From Marispirochaeta sp964554875 (GTDB lineage: Bacteria; Spirochaetota; Spirochaetia; JC444; Marispirochaetaceae), in the NCBI GenBank assembly GCA_964554875.1, contig CAZKQJ010000002.1:62001-126000 (forward strand): a stretch of DNA of 64,000 nucleotides. The letters run 5' to 3'. The translations under genes were made by a program, and so were the position numbers. The notes below the pieces were generated by a model. It ran no database searches and had not been told where the DNA came from. It saw only the letters and a program-made list of their open reading frames with translations. Positions 43,021 through 51,979 of this stretch are shown one piece after another. The first letter of the stretch is position 1, and each line of letters begins with the position of its first letter.

Positions 43021-43977
43021 ATGAAATACAGCTTTCTGGAAAAAGAGATCAAACGAAGCTTTCAAGGTCTGCCGGAGACCCTTCCCGGGGGCAGCAGGGT
43101 ATCGCACGGCAAGGTCCGGGATATCATCGATCTTGGGGATACCCTGGTTATCTCCACCTCGGATCGCATCTCGGCCTTTGACCGGGTATTAAGCACCATT
43201 CCCTGCAAGGGAGAAGTGCTTAACAAGCTTGCGCTGCACTGGTTTTCCCGAACCGAGGATATATTACCCAACCATATAATCGAGAGCGTTACCCCCCGAA
43301 CCGTGGCGGTTCGGAAATGCGAGATGCTCCCGGTGGAGGTCGTTGTCCGGGGATACCTTACCGGTTCCGCCTGGCGGGATTATACGGCTGGTAATACAGT
43401 CTCCGGAATTGCTCTGCCTTCCGGGATGCAGATGAACCAGCGTTTTGAGACCCCACTGATTACCCCTTCCACCAAAGCGGAACAGGGACTTCATGATGAG
43501 CCGATCTCATCGGAAGAAATACTTCGTCAGGGTCTGGTGGATCCCGCTGTATGGGACACGGTACAGAAAGCGGCCGCTGCGCTTTTCCGCCGGGGTACCG
43601 AGGACTGTGCCAGTCAGGGGCTGATTCTGGTGGATACCAAGTACGAATTCGGAATCCTGGACGGGAAGGTACACCTGGTAGATGAGGTTCATACCCCCGA
43701 TTCAAGTCGATTCTGGTATGCCGAATCCTATGAAGAGCAGTTCAAAGCCGGTAAAGACCCCCACAAGCTGGACAAGGAGTATCTGCGGCAGTGGCTTATG
43801 GAGAAGGGCTTCATGGGTGACGGAGATGCCCCGGATATTCCCGACGAGGTCCGCATAGAGACGGCCCGGCGGTATGTCGGTGCCTATGAAGGCATTACAG
43901 GAAGCGCTTTTACACCTGAAGCAGGCGATATTGACGAACTTGCCGCTGTCGATGAATATGTAAAGAAACTGAGCTGA
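43021..43977 (+). CDS. purC: SAICAR synthetase
   Basis: This 318-residue enzyme of purine synthesis joins CAIR and aspartate. The ATG at 43021 follows clpP by one base; ctgggagaata gives a fair ribosome site. Motifs are GKVRDIIDLGDTLVISTSDR, RKCEMLPVEVVVRGYLTGSA, DTKYEFGILDGKVHLVDEVH and DSSRFW. This is the longer, eukaryote-like form of PurC. Confidence 0.97.
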   Translation: MKYSFLEKEIKRSFQGLPETLPGGSRVSHGKVRDIIDLGDTLVISTSDRISAFDRVLSTIPCKGEVLNKLALHWFSRTEDILPNHIIESVTPRTVAVRKCEMLPVEVVVRGYLTGSAWRDYTAGNTVSGIALPSGMQMNQRFETPLITPSTKAEQGLHDEPISSEEILRQGLVDPAVWDTVQKAAAALFRRGTEDCASQGLILVDTKYEFGILDGKVHLVDEVHTPDSSRFWYAESYEEQFKAGKDPHKLDKEYLRQWLMEKGFMGDGDAPDIPDEVRIETARRYVGAYEGITGSAFTPEAGDIDELAAVDEYVKKLS

Positions 43978-44027
43978 TCCCTGAAGCCCCAGGGGGATTC
44001 CGCGGTTCTTCCTTGTGGAGGTAAGCT

Positions 44028-45074
44028 GTGAAAGTGAATTCCCTTTGGGTGTCAGTATTAATACTTTTTGTTCTTGCCGGATGTGCCGGTTGTCCCATGG
44101 ATCCCTTTGGAAACAGCGACAACCGGCTCGTTATTTTAAGTTATAACTGTCAGAACCTCTTCGATGATATCGATCATGGCGGGGAGTACCCCGAATACGA
44201 TCCCTCTTCGGGTATCTGGAGCAACGAGGCCTACCTTGGAAAGCTTGCTGCCCTGGCGGCGGCGATCCGGAAAGCTCCGGAGGAACCCGATGTACTGCTG
44301 CTCCAGGAGGTGGAGAACCGTGGGACTCTCGAGCGTCTGTCCAGGGACTTTCTGCCTCTCGGGGGCTACGGTTTTTATGCCGCTCCGCAAGCCCGTGGCG
44401 CCGCCGTCCAGACGGGCGTTCTCTCCCGTGTACCAGTCGAGAAGCTTCTGGTACACCGGCCCGGCGGCAGCGAATCCGAGCGCAACATACTTGAAGTATG
44501 GCTGAATCCCGAACCTGACGACAGGAGCGGTCGAATCGTGCTCATGAACAACCACTGGAAATCCCGCCTGGGCGGGGCTGAGGTCACTGAGCCGCAGCGC
44601 CTTCGCTCTGCTCTGCTGCTTCGACGCCGGATTGAGGAGCTGAACAGGACCTTTCCGGGAATCAACATACTCCTGGCCGGAGACTTTAACGAGGACCCCT
44701 GGGAGGAGGGGAGGGGATATCAGGTTGCCCTTGGCATAAAGGACGGCCCAGGCGAAGCGCCTGTAATCAGGGTTGTGGATTCCGACGAAGATGCTTCCGG
44801 GGATGGATCGCAGCAGACATTGGACTTGTTCGCTTTCTGGTCGGAAATCGCGACAGGAGGCAGTTACTACTACGCAGGAGCCTGGGAACGGATTGACCAC
44901 TTTTTCTGGAACCCTAGTCTGTCAGATGGGCTTGGCTGGGATGTTGCCGAGTGTATTCTGGTGAACGATCCGATGCTTCTGAATGAATACGGAATTCCCC
45001 AGGCGTACAGCGCAAAGACAATGAAGGGGTACTCTGATCATCTGCCGTTGCTCCTGGTACTGGAAAAACTATAG
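44028..45074 (+). CDS. Endonuclease/exonuclease/phosphatase-type lipoprotein
   Basis: This 348-residue protein starts at GTG with tggaggtaagct upstream. A lipoprotein signal is visible (VLILFVLAGC, lipid Cys at the LAGC box). The EEP fold residues are present: LLLQEVENRG, the NNHWKSRLGG block, LLAGDFNEDPWE and the terminal SDHLPLLLVL with the catalytic His. The likely role is nuclease or phosphodiesterase activity on the periplasmic face; substrate unknown. Confidence 0.88.
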   Translation: MKVNSLWVSVLILFVLAGCAGCPMDPFGNSDNRLVILSYNCQNLFDDIDHGGEYPEYDPSSGIWSNEAYLGKLAALAAAIRKAPEEPDVLLLQEVENRGTLERLSRDFLPLGGYGFYAAPQARGAAVQTGVLSRVPVEKLLVHRPGGSESERNILEVWLNPEPDDRSGRIVLMNNHWKSRLGGAEVTEPQRLRSALLLRRRIEELNRTFPGINILLAGDFNEDPWEEGRGYQVALGIKDGPGEAPVIRVVDSDEDASGDGSQQTLDLFAFWSEIATGGSYYYAGAWERIDHFFWNPSLSDGLGWDVAECILVNDPMLLNEYGIPQAYSAKTMKGYSDHLPLLLVLEKL

Positions 45075-45086
45075 GCCGGCGGAAGA

Positions 45087-45962
45087 TCAGTTCTCTTCCG
45101 TATCGTTATCCGGGCCTTTGTCTACCAGTCGCTCCAGGCTGGTTTCCAGGCGTATAAAGGATCCCAGGGAATCCTCGAAGTTCTTGGCCGCGTTTCTCAG
45201 CTGCGTCCCTGTAACGGTATAGCTCCTTGCGAAGGAGCGGAAGTCCCGCTGCAGCATGTAAAGGGATTCCATCAGTTCTTTCTGATGTTTTGAAAGGGCA
45301 AAACCTTTGAGCCCCACAGCAATGGTCTGCAGATAGATAAAGAGACTTCCTGGACTTACGGGTACTACGCTTTTTTTCAGGGCATAATCCATGAGACCGT
45401 TCTGGTTTTCAATAAAGGCCCGATAGTACAGGTTTTCCGAAGGGATATAGAGCAGGGCAAAATGGAAGGTGTTTTCCTCAGGGCGGATATACTTTGCAGC
45501 TATATCATCCACATATCCGCAGAATATCTTTCGCAGCTCCCCGGTTCTGGTCTTGTTTTGGGTGCTGGTCTCTTTGTCCAGCAGAGCTGCAATGCTCTCA
45601 TAGGGAAACTTTGCGTCGATAGAGACCATCCTGTCGCCGACTCTGACCGCAGCGTCCACCCGGGTTCCGTTATTAAAACGGTGCTGAAGCAGGATATACT
45701 GGGGTGGAAGCCATGCTTTGAGCAGGTCCTCAAGGAGCTGCTCCCCCATACCTCCCCTGGTTCTGGGTACAAGAAAAGCCCGGGTCAGGGTTTCCATCTC
45801 CCGGGCTATTGAGTCTATTCGGTCCATCCGGCTCATCAGCTCCGCAGGCATAGCCGATTGTCCGGACCGGCTTTTGGCTTGAAAAAGAAGAACCGTTGAG
45901 AGCAGGGCAAAAAAGGCGGCAGCAGCTATGGCTGCGATCAGATATACCTGGATTTCTTCCAC
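45087..45962 (-). CDS. rmuC: RmuC-family protein (short)
   Basis: This 291-residue protein has one N-terminal membrane helix (VYLIAAIAAAAFFALLSTVLL) and the RmuC core (GGMGEQLLEDLLKAWLPPQ, DAAVRVGDRMVSIDAKFPYE, FALLYIPSENLYYRAF). It is shorter than the 450-500 residues of Escherichia coli RmuC, lacking most of the coiled-coil, but keeps the core. Its proposed role is in limiting DNA inversions at short repeats. It follows rex by 14 bases on the same strand. Confidence 0.88.
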   Translation of the reverse strand: MEEIQVYLIAAIAAAAFFALLSTVLLFQAKSRSGQSAMPAELMSRMDRIDSIAREMETLTRAFLVPRTRGGMGEQLLEDLLKAWLPPQYILLQHRFNNGTRVDAAVRVGDRMVSIDAKFPYESIAALLDKETSTQNKTRTGELRKIFCGYVDDIAAKYIRPEENTFHFALLYIPSENLYYRAFIENQNGLMDYALKKSVVPVSPGSLFIYLQTIAVGLKGFALSKHQKELMESLYMLQRDFRSFARSYTVTGTQLRNAAKNFEDSLGSFIRLETSLERLVDKGPDNDTEEN

Positions 45963-45976
45963 CGGGAATATCCGTC

Positions 45977-46633
45977 CTATGAATCCCCGCAGCCCATACC
46001 GGATTCGGTGAGATTCAGCTGGTAAAACAGGTGCTCGATTTCCAGTCCGATATTAACGTTGTGAATCGTGCAGTTTGCCGGACAGTCTTTATCGCCGCCG
46101 GCACATTTCAGTTCAACCGCGGCAAAGTTAAGGATGCCCTTGATTCCGGAGGATACCATCAGGTCGAATACCTGGGATGCCGCGCTGTCGGGAACGGCGA
46201 TGATTCCGACCCGGATGTTGTTTTCCTTTACAAACTCAGGAAGCTTCTCCAGCGGGTACACGGGTATTTCCGTTGTGTTATCCACGTGTTCCGGGGCGGC
46301 GTCAAAACCGGCCTTGATTCGGATTCCCTCGTGATGAAACTCGTCAAAACGCATCAGGGCGGTTCCTATGCGTCCGCATCCTACGATTATCACATTCTGG
46401 TTTTCATCATAGCCCAGAACGCGGTCCAGCCTTTCGGTCAGCTCATCTATGTTATACCCCCCTCTTTTGTTGCCGGGAAGATTGAGGTTGGAAAAATCCT
46501 TTCGTACCAGGGCCGGGGATACACCGATTGCGTCGCCAAGGTTATTGGAAAACACCCGTTCCAGTCCGAGGGCTTTCAGCTTGCCTAGTATTCGTTTGTA
46601 TTTTGTCAGGCGCAATATAAGTTCTTTATTCAT
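45977..46633 (-). CDS. rex: Redox-sensing repressor Rex
   Basis: This 218-residue repressor releases DNA when NADH rises. The winged helix lies in residues 1-80 (YKRILGKLKALG; LGDAIGVSPALVRKDFSNL), the Rossmann fold has VIIVGCGRIGTALM, and the C-terminal helix swap region has LKCAGGDKDCPANCTIHNVNIGLEIEHLFYQL. It is divergent from the hydrogenase operon, a common arrangement, and a Rex-like site lies just upstream of its own start. Confidence 0.96.
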   Translation of the reverse strand: MNKELILRLTKYKRILGKLKALGLERVFSNNLGDAIGVSPALVRKDFSNLNLPGNKRGGYNIDELTERLDRVLGYDENQNVIIVGCGRIGTALMRFDEFHHEGIRIKAGFDAAPEHVDNTTEIPVYPLEKLPEFVKENNIRVGIIAVPDSAASQVFDLMVSSGIKGILNFAAVELKCAGGDKDCPANCTIHNVNIGLEIEHLFYQLNLTESGMGCGDS

Positions 46634-46650
46634 GTTACCTTCTCAATAAA

Positions 46651-46664
46651 GTGAATTCGTTCAC
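46651..46664. promoter_or_regulatory. Candidate Rex operator
   Basis: GTGAA-TTCG-TTCAC is a 5+5 bp inverted repeat that matches the inner part of the Rex consensus TTGTGAA-N4-TTCACAA; outer flanks match partly. It lies 18 bases from the rex start codon, so autorepression fits. It is more than 100 bases from the hyd promoter, so control of hyd is less certain. Confidence 0.6.
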
Positions 46665-46756
46665 ATAAACTGGGTTACGTTAATGAAAATTAGTATTTTG
46701 GGCAAGAATAATTCTATAAAAATCGCAATATTTTAATCCTCCGGGATAACAAATAC

Positions 46757-46785
46757 TTGTCACGATAGCCGCTTCCCGATACACT
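46757..46785 (+). promoter_or_regulatory. Promoter of the hyd operon
   Basis: TTGTCA (46757-46762), 17 bp, TACACT (46780-46785). Transcription would start near 46792, giving a 40-base leader with a good Shine-Dalgarno sequence. Confidence 0.65.
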
Positions 46786-46796
46786 GCAGGCGGCTA
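46766..46796. promoter_or_regulatory. Inverted repeat bracketing the hyd -10 box
   Basis: TAGCCGC (46766-46772) and GCGGCTA (46790-46796) form a perfect 7+7 bp inverted repeat flanking the -10 and +1. It does not look like a Rex box. It may be an operator for another regulator or a hairpin at the very 5' end of the region. Confidence 0.4.
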
Positions 46797-46831
46797 GGCT
46801 AATACTGCAATTGTATGATAAGGGAGGTTGC

Positions 46832-47317
46832 ATGTCTACTCAAATGGTGGCGGATATCCAGTTCTCCTCCGAACTGTTGAAGTTTATCGAGGAATGGAAA
46901 GAAAAACCCGGGAACCTGATTATGATCCTGCACAGAGTACAGGAAGAATTCGGGTATATCCCGCGCCAGGCGGCCATGAAGGTCGCCGACCTGCTGGATG
47001 TTCCTTTGGCAAAGATCTATGGTGTTGTTACCTTTTATCACTTCTTCAAGCTGAACAAACCGGGTCGGCACAATATTCAGGTGTGTATGGGAACAGCCTG
47101 TTATCTGAAAGGTGGCGAGGACCTGATCCAGGAACTTGAAAACCTCCTCGGAATTGGAGTTAATCAGGTTACCGATGACGGGGAGTTCTCCATCGAGGCA
47201 GTGCGCTGTGTTGGCTGCTGCGGTCTTGCACCGGTTATGGTTGTAGGCGAAGAGGTCTTCGGTAAGGTTACAAAGGATGTTCTGCCCGACGTTATTGCCC
47301 AGTTTCGGAATACCTGA
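46832..47317 (+). CDS. hydC: HydC/NuoE-like [2Fe-2S] subunit of bifurcating hydrogenase
   Basis: This 161-residue protein starts at ATG 46832 with aagggaggt upstream. NuoE family signatures are LIMILHRVQEEFGYIPRQAA, YGVVTFYHFFKLNKPGRH, then the cluster ligands in VCMGTACYLKG and EAVRCVGCCGLAPV (CxxxxC...CxxxC). It passes electrons between NADH flavin and HydB/HydA. It overlaps the ATPase gene by one base. Confidence 0.94.
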   Translation: MSTQMVADIQFSSELLKFIEEWKEKPGNLIMILHRVQEEFGYIPRQAAMKVADLLDVPLAKIYGVVTFYHFFKLNKPGRHNIQVCMGTACYLKGGEDLIQELENLLGIGVNQVTDDGEFSIEAVRCVGCCGLAPVMVVGEEVFGKVTKDVLPDVIAQFRNT

Positions 47318-47880
47318 TGCATTTTTCCGTCGGTGATTTTATCATCGATCTGGTGGATAATTCACTCGAAGCAGATGCTGATCTGATTGAGGTAAAAATC
47401 CTGGAATCGGATACGGATATTTCTGTTTCCCTGCGGGATAACGGTAAAGGAATGGATCAGGAGCTGTTGTCGCGAATCAGGGATCCATATTACACCGATG
47501 GAATAAAGCATCCCGGACGAAAGGTCGGGTTGGGTATCCCGTTTCTGATACACGCGGCAGAACAGTGCGGCGGGGTATTCAGGATTGAATCAGTGCCCGG
47601 GGAAGGGACGGAGGTCTTCTTTTCCTTTCCTGCTGATCATATCGATACCCCCCCCATCGGAGATCTGGCGGAGACCCTCTCCGATGTCGTACTGAAACCG
47701 AAGGAATACGAAGCGGTTCTGCTGCATAGTGTGCATGATGGCTCCGGTGAATGGAGCTATCGGGTTACACGGTCGGAATTGATAGAAGCCCTGGGAGAAC
47801 TTGAAAGCGTTGTCTCCCAGAACCTGGTTCGCCGCTACATGGCGTCCCATGAAGAAGAAATACAAGGTAAAGAGAAATAA
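47317..47880 (+). CDS. GHKL ATPase-domain protein in the hydrogenase operon
   Basis: This 187-residue protein is translationally coupled to hydC (TGATG). It is a stand-alone HATPase_c domain: N box IIDLVDNSLEADADLI, G1 box DNGKGMDQ and G2 box GRKVGLGIPFLIHAAEQCGG. There is no dimerisation or receiver domain and no visible phospho-acceptor. The C-terminal 70 residues carry no recognised motif. ATPase genes at this spot occur in other trimeric hydrogenase operons, but their job is not established. Confidence 0.88.
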   Translation: MHFSVGDFIIDLVDNSLEADADLIEVKILESDTDISVSLRDNGKGMDQELLSRIRDPYYTDGIKHPGRKVGLGIPFLIHAAEQCGGVFRIESVPGEGTEVFFSFPADHIDTPPIGDLAETLSDVVLKPKEYEAVLLHSVHDGSGEWSYRVTRSELIEALGELESVVSQNLVRRYMASHEEEIQGKEK

Positions 47881-47891
47881 GGAGCGGTACC

Positions 47892-48284
47892 ATGACTTTG
47901 GAAGAGCTGCGCGCCCTGCGGGAGCAAAAAAAGAAAGAGCTGGACAGGCGGGATGTTTCAGGAAAAAGCATCCAGATTGTTGTAGGGGGAGGTACCTGCG
48001 GTATAGCCGCCGGAGCCAGGAAAACCCATGCAGCCTTTTTGGATGAACTGGAAGAGAATAATCTGACTGATGTTGTCGTCAAGCAGACCGGCTGCCTGGG
48101 GCTCTGCCACGCAGAACCGACGGTAGAGGTAATGATGCCAGGCATGCCGACAGTGATTTACGGTAATGTAGATGATGCTGTGGCCCGCAAGATTGTTCAT
48201 AAACATATAATGGCACATGAACTGGTCAATGATCATATCTATGATCGGCCTGCCGTGGACATCATTGAGAAGGGGGGGAAATAG
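47892..48284 (+). CDS. Thioredoxin-like [2Fe-2S] ferredoxin
   Basis: This 130-residue protein begins with a charged helix, then the thioredoxin-like ferredoxin fold with cysteines in IVVGGGTCGIAAGARKTHAA and VVVKQTGCLGLCHAEPTVEV (4 Cys for one [2Fe-2S]). The fold is repeated at the N-terminus of HydB. It may be an extra electron carrier of the hydrogenase complex. Confidence 0.87.
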   Translation: MTLEELRALREQKKKELDRRDVSGKSIQIVVGGGTCGIAAGARKTHAAFLDELEENNLTDVVVKQTGCLGLCHAEPTVEVMMPGMPTVIYGNVDDAVARKIVHKHIMAHELVNDHIYDRPAVDIIEKGGK

Positions 48285-48285
48285 G

Positions 48286-50073
48286 ATGAGCTTCAAACAT
48301 TATGTACTTGTCTGCGGCGGTACCGGATGCGAATCCGCGAAGGCGGATGATATCTTCAAGAATCTTATCCATGAAGCTGAAAATGCAGGAATCCGGGAAG
48401 AGGTCCAGATTCTGAAAACCGGTTGTTTCGGTTTTTGTGAACAGGGACCTATCGTAAAGGTTCTTCCCGATGAATCTTTTTATGTCCAGGTCAAGCCGGA
48501 TGATGCCAGGGAAATCGTTGCTGAACACCTTGTAAAAGGCCGGGAGGTGCCCCGGCTGCTCTACGATAAGTCCCTGAGTATGAGCCGTACCGGTCTCGAG
48601 GACATCGAATTCTATCAGAAACAGTTCCGAATTGTCCTGAGGAACTGCGGATTCATCAATCCCGATGATATAAACGAGTACATTGCCCGCGACGGGTATG
48701 CGGCTCTCGAAAAGGTTCTTTTTGAAATGAAACCTGACGATGTCCTGGAGGAACTGAAAAAGTCCAAACTCCGGGGCCGCGGAGGAGCCGGTTTTCCAAC
48801 CTGGATGAAGTGGAAGTTCACCAAGGATGTGGAAGACGATGAAAAGTATATAGCCTGTAATGCCGACGAGGGCGACCCGGGTGCCTACATGGACCGTTCG
48901 ACCCTTGAGGGTGACCCCCACTCAATTCTCGAGGCCATGGCCATAGCCGGCCGGACAGTCGGTGCAGGCAAGGGTTACATATACATCCGTGCCGAGTATC
49001 CCCTGGCAATCAAACGCCTTAAAACTGCCATGCAGCAGGCCCGGGATCTGAACCTGCTGGGAGACAACATCCTGGGAAGCGGGTTCAACTTTGACATAGA
49101 GATTCGTCTTGGCGCCGGGGCCTTTGTCTGCGGAGAAGAGACAGCGCTGATCGCCTCTCTGGAAGGTGAGCGCGGAATGCCGCGCGTCCGGCCTCCTTTT
49201 CCCGCAGTGCAGGGAATCTGGGGTAAACCGACGGTTATCAATAACGTCGAGACCTGGGCGAATATCCCGGTCATAATCACCAAGGGAGGCGACTGGTTCT
49301 CCAAGATAGGTACCGAAGGTTCCACCGGAACCAAGGTTTTCGCCCTTACCGGCAAAATCAACAACTCCGGTCTGGTGGAAGTCCCCATGGGTACCACTCT
49401 GCGGGAGATTATCTTTGATATCGGCGGTGGAATAAAGGACGGTAAGAAGTTCAAGGCTGCCCAGACCGGCGGACCTTCCGGCGGTGTGCTCAAGGATGAT
49501 TTTCTTGATACCCCCATTGACTACGACAATCTCATCAAGCTTGGTTCCATGATGGGATCCGGGGGTCTTATTGTCATGGACGAGGACGACTGCATGGTGG
49601 ACGTCGCCAAGTTCTACCTTGGTTTCTGCGTCGATGAGTCCTGCGGTAAGTGTGCTCCCTGCCGGGTCGGCGGCAAAACGATGTATGACATCCTGGACAA
49701 GATTACAAAGGGTCAGGGAGAGATGGAGGACCTCGAAAAGCTGGAGACCATCGGTGCGGCCATGAAGCGGGCCTCCCTCTGCGGGCTTGGGCAGACAGCT
49801 CCGAATCCGACCCTGTCGACAATCAAGTATTTTCTTGATGAATACCAGGCCCATATCGAGGATAAAAAATGTCCCGCCGGGAAGTGTAAGCAGCTGATGC
49901 GTTTTGAAATCGATCCTGAGAAGTGTATCGGCTGCGGTCTCTGTGCCAGACGTTGTCCGGTTAACTGCATCAGCGGAGAGAAGCGTGCACCCCACGAGAT
50001 TGACCAGAGTCAGTGTATAAAATGCGGTGAGTGTTTTACGGTATGTAAATTCGACGCGGTACTGAAGGTCTAG
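48286..50073 (+). CDS. hydB: HydB/NuoF-like NADH- and FMN-binding hydrogenase subunit
   Basis: This 595-residue protein starts at ATG 48286, two bases after the previous stop (an earlier in-frame start would overlap it). Order: N-terminal thioredoxin-like [2Fe-2S] domain (VLVCGGTGCESAKADD; TGCFGFCEQGP), the NuoF core with KLRGRGGAGFPTWMKWKF, YIACNADEGDPGAYMDRS and GAGAFVCGEETALIASLEG for FMN and NADH, the SLBB part, the [4Fe-4S] in ESCGKCAPCRVGG, and a C-terminal 2x[4Fe-4S] ferredoxin domain (CIGCGLCARRCPVNC; CIKCGECFTVC). It is the flavin site where bifurcation occurs in characterised HydABC enzymes. Confidence 0.96.
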   Translation: MSFKHYVLVCGGTGCESAKADDIFKNLIHEAENAGIREEVQILKTGCFGFCEQGPIVKVLPDESFYVQVKPDDAREIVAEHLVKGREVPRLLYDKSLSMSRTGLEDIEFYQKQFRIVLRNCGFINPDDINEYIARDGYAALEKVLFEMKPDDVLEELKKSKLRGRGGAGFPTWMKWKFTKDVEDDEKYIACNADEGDPGAYMDRSTLEGDPHSILEAMAIAGRTVGAGKGYIYIRAEYPLAIKRLKTAMQQARDLNLLGDNILGSGFNFDIEIRLGAGAFVCGEETALIASLEGERGMPRVRPPFPAVQGIWGKPTVINNVETWANIPVIITKGGDWFSKIGTEGSTGTKVFALTGKINNSGLVEVPMGTTLREIIFDIGGGIKDGKKFKAAQTGGPSGGVLKDDFLDTPIDYDNLIKLGSMMGSGGLIVMDEDDCMVDVAKFYLGFCVDESCGKCAPCRVGGKTMYDILDKITKGQGEMEDLEKLETIGAAMKRASLCGLGQTAPNPTLSTIKYFLDEYQAHIEDKKCPAGKCKQLMRFEIDPEKCIGCGLCARRCPVNCISGEKRAPHEIDQSQCIKCGECFTVCKFDAVLKV

Positions 50074-50107
50074 GATACCCGGTGAAAATAAGGAGAAGAA
50101 CAGTACT

Positions 50108-51850
50108 ATGGTAAATATAACGGTTAACGGTTTGCCCCTTGAGGTTGCAAAGGGAACGACTCTTCTTAAAGCGGCTAAAATGGTGGGGATCAAGATCCCG
50201 ACCCTCTGTTATCATGCAGACCTGCCTGCCTGGGCAGCCTGCGGAATCTGTGTTGTAAAGGTGGAAGGGTCGCCCAAACTTTTCCGCGCCTGTGCTACTC
50301 AGGTTCAGGACGGAATGAAGATTATAACCCACGATCCGGAACTCTACGAGATTCGGCGCACCGTAATTCAGCTGATCATGTCTACCCATCCCAATGACTG
50401 CCTGAGCTGCCCCAGGAACGGAAACTGTGAGCTTCAGACCCTGGCTGCGGACTTTGGCATCCGGGAGGTTCCTTTCGAGCATCGGGTCCCCGAAATCCCT
50501 CTGGATGATTCAACCCCGTCGATAATTCTGAATCCAGAAAAGTGTATAAAATGCGGACGCTGTGTAAACGTATGTCAGCAGATGCAGGATGTCTGGGCCC
50601 TTGAGTTTATCGGACGCGGCGACGGTACCCGGATGGCAGGTGCAGGGGATGTTCTTCTGAACGAAACCCCCTGTATCAAGTGCGGTCAGTGCTCGGCTCA
50701 CTGTCCTGTCGGCGCCATTTACGAAAAGGATGAAACCCGCACTCTGATGAGGGCGATACGGGATCCGGAAAAGCACGTTGCGGTTCAGATTGCTCCTGCT
50801 GTGCGGGTCGCCATCGGAGAAGCCTTCGGCATGGAACCCGGTACCATCAGCACCGGGAAGATCTACGCCGCCCTGAGGATGATGGGTGTGGACGCGGTTT
50901 TCGACACCAACTTTTCTGCGGACCTGACCATCATGGAAGAAGGTACCGAACTGGTTAAACGCCTGACTGAAGGCGGTACACTGCCTCAGATAACGAGCTG
51001 CTGTCCTGCCTGGACCGACTACATGGAGAAGTATTTCCCGGACATGATTCCCCACTTCTCCACCGCCAAGAGTCCCATGATGATGCAGGGTGCGATAACC
51101 AAGACCTATTACGCTGACCGGGCGGGTATCAAGCCGGAGAATATCTTCTCAGCGGCTATCATGCCCTGTACCGCCAAGAAGTACGAGATTACCCGCTGCG
51201 AAAAGATGTACTCCTCGGGGCAGCAGGACGTTGATCTTGTGCTTACAACCCGGGAGCTCGCACGTCTTATAAAAGCCCTGGGCATTGATTTCCACGCTCT
51301 TCCCGACGAAGCCGCTGATTCTCCCATCGGACGATACTCCGGAGCCGGTACCATCTTCGGAAACACCGGCGGTGTCATGGAGGCGGCAATCCGAACTGCC
51401 TACAACCTAGTTACCGGTAAGGAGCTGGAGGATGTAAACGTCAGTGCCGTACGTGGTATGGAAGGCGTTCGCCGCGGGGAGGTGGAGATCGAGGGGAAAA
51501 AAGTGCGTGTCGCAGTTGCCCATGGAATGGCCAATGTACGGGATGTCATGAAGGAGATTCAGGTCGCCCGTGAGAAGGGCGATGAACCTCCTTACCACTT
51601 CATTGAGGTTATGGCGTGTCGGGGCGGTTGTATCGCCGGCGGCGGTCAGCCCTACAATACGACCGACGATGTTCGCGAAAAACGGATTGCCGGAATCTAT
51701 CAGGATGACGAAAAGTCCGTCATCCGCTGTTCCCATCAGAACCCGGAGATTAAACAGATCTACAAGGAGTTCCTTGGTAAGCCCCTCAGCAAGAAGGCAC
51801 ATGAGCTGCTTCACACCAATTACTCACCCCGGCCGCTCTACCGGAAGTAG
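50108..51850 (+). CDS. hydA: [FeFe]-hydrogenase catalytic subunit HydA
   Basis: This 580-residue protein carries N-terminal [2Fe-2S] cysteines 34, 45, 48 and 62; a His94-Cys98-Cys101-Cys107 [4Fe-4S]; and two more clusters at 146-156 and 189-199. The H-cluster motifs follow: L1 TSCCPAW (C298/C299), L2 MPCTAKKYE (C354) and L3 EVMACRGGCIAGGGQP (C504, C508). A small C-terminal SSU-type domain (IYKEFLGKPLSKKAHELLHT) ends it. It reduces protons to H2 using NADH and ferredoxin with HydBC. Maturases HydEFG are not in this window. Confidence 0.98.
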   Translation: MVNITVNGLPLEVAKGTTLLKAAKMVGIKIPTLCYHADLPAWAACGICVVKVEGSPKLFRACATQVQDGMKIITHDPELYEIRRTVIQLIMSTHPNDCLSCPRNGNCELQTLAADFGIREVPFEHRVPEIPLDDSTPSIILNPEKCIKCGRCVNVCQQMQDVWALEFIGRGDGTRMAGAGDVLLNETPCIKCGQCSAHCPVGAIYEKDETRTLMRAIRDPEKHVAVQIAPAVRVAIGEAFGMEPGTISTGKIYAALRMMGVDAVFDTNFSADLTIMEEGTELVKRLTEGGTLPQITSCCPAWTDYMEKYFPDMIPHFSTAKSPMMMQGAITKTYYADRAGIKPENIFSAAIMPCTAKKYEITRCEKMYSSGQQDVDLVLTTRELARLIKALGIDFHALPDEAADSPIGRYSGAGTIFGNTGGVMEAAIRTAYNLVTGKELEDVNVSAVRGMEGVRRGEVEIEGKKVRVAVAHGMANVRDVMKEIQVAREKGDEPPYHFIEVMACRGGCIAGGGQPYNTTDDVREKRIAGIYQDDEKSVIRCSHQNPEIKQIYKEFLGKPLSKKAHELLHTNYSPRPLYRK

Positions 51851-51867
51851 AAACGCTATATTCCTGT

Positions 51868-51896
51868 ACCGCCCCCTTCTGAGGGGCGGTTTTTTT
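51868..51896 (+). terminator. Terminator of the hyd operon
   Basis: ACCGCCCC (51868-51875) pairs with GGGGCGGT (51883-51890), followed by seven Ts. Confidence 0.9.
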
Positions 51897-51921
51897 ATGT
51901 GCGGACGGACAGGACGAACAT

Positions 51922-51958
51922 AAAAAAAAGACTGTCGGAAGCTCAGGTCCCGACAGTC
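51922..51958 (-). terminator. Terminator of the flavodiiron gene
   Basis: On the minus strand GACTGTCGG pairs with CCGACAGTC (51950-51958 with 51930-51938), followed by eight Ts (51929-51922). It faces the hyd terminator, insulating the two units. Confidence 0.88.
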
Positions 51959-51979
51959 GGATGATCACGATAGATGTTA

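Noticed and set aside
48922..50193. Long open frame on the minus strand opposite hydB
   Set aside because: It mirrors the codon pattern of hydB, has no ribosome site and shows no motif, whereas hydB is fully accounted for.
46832..51850. Complex I peripheral arm (NuoEFG)
   Set aside because: The third subunit carries all three H-cluster motifs of [FeFe]-hydrogenase, and no membrane Nuo genes are present.
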